Made by a program: the position numbers and the translations under genes. Positions 61,106 to 64,000 of a stretch of DNA of 64,000 bases are shown here, one piece after another (the stretch's first letter is position 1; every line of letters starts with the position of its first letter). Origin of the DNA: Novosphingobium sp. G106 (lineage in GTDB: Bacteria; Pseudomonadota; Alphaproteobacteria; Sphingomonadales; Sphingomonadaceae). The DNA is taken from contig NZ_JAHOOZ010000001.1 of the NCBI RefSeq assembly GCF_019075875.1, positions 4,340,001 to 4,404,000 of the forward strand, given 5' to 3'. The notes beneath the pieces are model-generated. The model was not told the DNA's origin and made no database searches. It saw only the letters and a program-made list of their open reading frames with translations.

Positions 61106-61519
61106 TCAACCGCGCAGGACGGTCTCGCCAGTCCGCGGGTTCGTGAGGGTGACGTTCTCGAGAGCCTGGATACGCCAGGTTCCTTCACCCCGCGTGATCA
61201 CCGCGAGAATCATGGTATCGACTTCATGCGGGCCGGCGGGATGGGCCAGGCCGGCTGCCAGCCGGCTCCAGAAATGCAGAATCACTGCGCCGTCCGCGAT
61301 CGGCACCAGATCGACAAGCTCGTTTTCAAGCGTGGAATCGCGGTAGATCGTCTCGTGGATCGGGGCGTGCAGCGCGATGATCTCGTCCACCCCGCGCACG
61401 TAGTGCCCGAAACGGTTCACGAAAGTCGCATCGTCGTGAAACAGCGCGCCGAGCGCCGCCATGTCGTGCGCGTTCCAGGCGGCTTGAAAGGCCGAGGGCG
61501 CATCCTCCGGCCTTTCCAT
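61106..61519 (-). CDS. SgcJ/EcaC-type NTF2-like protein
   Basis: The 137-residue protein has the NTF2-like pattern of SgcJ/EcaC/DUF4440: SAFQAAWNAHDMAALGALFHDDATFVNRFG, then GVDEIIALHAPIHE and VILHFWSRLAA. The ATG at 61519 is seven bases after the guaA stop, so the two genes may be co-transcribed. Function unknown. Confidence 0.82.
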   Translation of the reverse strand: MERPEDAPSAFQAAWNAHDMAALGALFHDDATFVNRFGHYVRGVDEIIALHAPIHETIYRDSTLENELVDLVPIADGAVILHFWSRLAAGLAHPAGPHEVDTMILAVITRGEGTWRIQALENVTLTNPRTGETVLRG

Positions 61520-61526
61520 CAAGCGG

Positions 61527-63086
<1,560 letters not shown>

Positions 63087-63305
63087 GTCGAGCAGTTAGG
63101 CGCGCGCGTGCTGGCTGTCCAGAGGGCTGGACGCTGGGTCCGGCCTGCTTTCCAGACCAATCCGAGGCGGCTCGTCGGTCCGCCGAAAGCACATGCTGCG
63201 GCATACTAACCAAGGTAACCTTTTTCTAGGACTTTTGCGTTAGAGAGCAGCTGTCGGAACGGAATTTCCTCGCTTCGGCGACGTTAATAAACGGTTTGCC
63301 GACGA

Positions 63306-63320
63306 TTGCGTTTAACGCAA
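63306..63320. promoter_or_regulatory. Perfect 7-1-7 palindrome
   Basis: TTGCGTT-T-AACGCAA is an exact palindrome in the leader of the tiny membrane peptide gene. Likely a dimeric regulator site, identity unknown. A second inverted repeat TTGCGAAA / TTTCGCAA (63374-63405) is 54 bases further on. Confidence 0.45.
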
Positions 63321-63428
63321 CATCTATTGTTGCCTTTGCCCGTGCGAAAATTACTAACCTATGTATGTTGCGCTTGCGAAACGGGGACCAATTCCCATTT
63401 CGCAAATGTGATTTTAAAGGAGGAAAAC

Positions 63429-63509
63429 ATGGAACGCATCTATCGTGCGCTCGGTCTCGCGGTTGCCCTTGGCACCAGCGGTCTGATGTTCGCTTTGACG
63501 CTGGCTTGA
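63429..63509 (+). CDS. Tiny membrane peptide of 26 residues
   Basis: The ORF MERIYRALGLAVALGTSGLMFALTLA has a perfect AAAGGAGGA site eight bases before the ATG and one hydrophobic helix of about 20 residues. Such small proteins are often missed by gene finders. The strong ribosome site, the following stem-loop and terminator argue that it is real. Function unknown. Confidence 0.6.
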   Translation: MERIYRALGLAVALGTSGLMFALTLA

Positions 63510-63527
63510 TGTCGGCGCATTCGGGCC

Positions 63528-63572
63528 GGCCTTGCGCCTGACGGCTGGATTTTCCAGACGCAGCGCAAGGCC
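63528..63572 (+). other. Long RNA stem-loop after the tiny ORF
   Basis: GGCCTTGCGC (63528-63537) pairs with GCGCAAGGCC (63563-63572), and CTGGA (63545-63549) with TCCAG (63553-63557) inside. It lies 18 bases after the stop of the tiny ORF and 30 bases before a terminator, so the transcript 3' end is strongly folded. Confidence 0.7.
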
Positions 63573-63601
63573 GAGCCTCAGCCACTTAGAGTGGCAGCAG
63601 T

Positions 63602-63624
63602 AGCCCGCGATTTCGCGGGCTTTT
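63602..63624 (+). terminator. Terminator before gyrB
   Basis: AGCCCGCG (63602-63609) and CGCGGGCT (63614-63621) form a perfect stem around ATTT, followed by TTTT. It ends the tiny-ORF transcript. Confidence 0.85.
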
Positions 63625-63687
63625 CTGTGGATTTCAGGCGCGAATACGGGTTCCGCAAGCCCCCCCCTTCGTGCCTATATGCTGGTC

Positions 63688-64000
63688 ATGGCCAGCACCC
63701 CCGAAAACACTCCCAACACCAATTCCTATGGCGCGGATTCGATCAAGGTCCTCAAGGGCCTCGACGCGGTCCGCAAGCGCCCCGGCATGTATATCGGCGA
63801 CACCGACGACGGCTCCGGCCTGCACCACATGGTGTTCGAGGTGTCGGATAACGCGATCGACGAGGCGCTGGCCGGGCACTGCGACCTGGTGCTGATCGAG
63901 CTCAACCCCGACGGCTCGGTCTCGGTTACCGACAACGGCCGGGGCATCCCCACCGGCATCCATGCCGAGGAAGGCGTCTCCGCGGCCGAGGTCATCATGA
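63688..64000 (+). CDS. gyrB: DNA gyrase subunit B, start only
   Basis: The visible 104 residues are the beginning of the GHKL ATPase domain: [20 protein letters not shown], then [16 protein letters not shown] with the catalytic Glu/Asn region, and [10 protein letters not shown]. The gene runs off the right edge. Start ATG 63688 or the in-frame ATG 63679 is possible; neither has a clear ribosome site. Confidence 0.97.
   Translation, partial: MASTPENTPNTNSYGADSIKVLKGLDAVRKRPGMYIGDTDDGSGLHHMVFEVSDNAIDEALAGHCDLVLIELNPDGSVSVTDNGRGIPTGIHAEEGVSAAEVIM

Larger units (their letters stand above)
63087..63687. other. Region before gyrB with tiny ORF and palindromes
   Basis: From 63087 to 63428 there is no long gene. 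It holds the 15-base palindrome TTGCGTTTAACGCAA (63306-63320), a longer hairpin (63374-63405), and a weak EcfG-like pair GGAAT-N16-CGTT (63261-63285). A 26-residue ORF follows at 63429, then a large stem-loop and a terminator. Confidence 0.5.

Noticed and set aside
63261..63285. EcfG promoter GGAAT-N16-CGTT before the tiny ORF
   Set aside because: The -35 has a mismatch at the important last C, so it is only mentioned as a weak candidate.

Overview
The window is GC-rich DNA from an alphaproteobacterium, most likely a sphingomonad (Novosphingobium/Sphingomonas type). Pointers are a PEPxxWA C-terminal sorting motif, a HapK/REDY-like protein, a GGAAC-N17-CGTT general-stress (EcfG-type) promoter, GANTC (CcrM) sites clustered before nrdA, and many uptake, SDR and Rieske genes typical of this group. 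Core genes are densely packed. Four short-palindrome (REP-like) loci and one AT-richer island break the pattern.

Layout. 0-9.5 kb: end of an alcohol dehydrogenase, etfBA, sucC, an IMPase-family gene, an AraC regulator/DUF4287/DoxX group, an OmpA-like lipoprotein and a CNNM/CBS transporter-like protein. 9.5-22.2 kb: transcription-translation core, with rplJL on the minus strand behind an L10-type leader and rpoBC on the plus strand behind its own strong promoter. A PEP-CTERM gene and a Pro/Ala-rich membrane protein lie between them. 22-31 kb: small membrane and regulatory genes, an unpaired ABC ATPase, a REP-flanked DUF559 gene and nadB. 31-40.5 kb: an SRPBCC gene, a tandem SDR pair, a medium-chain dehydrogenase, a family-2 glycosyltransferase, and a LysR-Rieske-aldo/keto reductase group that looks catabolic. 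41-51.2 kb: nrdA and nrdB about 6 kb apart, with a GST-cupin(x4)-GST operon in between, and an AT-richer Panacea-domain gene plus unknown partner directly after nrdB. 51-64 kb: DUF1294, a decayed or mis-sequenced pair including a SEC-C protein, tldD, TetR, DUF924, two facing ArsR/AHSA1-type modules with palindromic operators, a YegD-like Hsp70, guaA, a tiny membrane peptide gene and the start of gyrB.

Sequence quality. At least six genes, including sucC and nrdB, carry a single extra base, mostly in runs of 5-6 G or C. Removing that base restores full family homology. These are probably assembly or sequencing errors, so the genes are annotated across the break.

Most interesting. The 267-residue unknown protein coded after the Panacea gene ends in a PD-L-FAK tail nearly matching the PD-M-FAK tail of the NrdB just upstream. 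In class Ia ribonucleotide reductase the R2 tail docks on NrdA, so a tail-mimicking toxin or regulator is a testable idea. Also notable are the four-cupin operon with an altered metal motif, the DUF559/REP cassette that supplies the nadB ribosome-binding site, a tandem SDR lacking its catalytic Tyr, and a perfect 18-bp inverted repeat before an ArsR gene.
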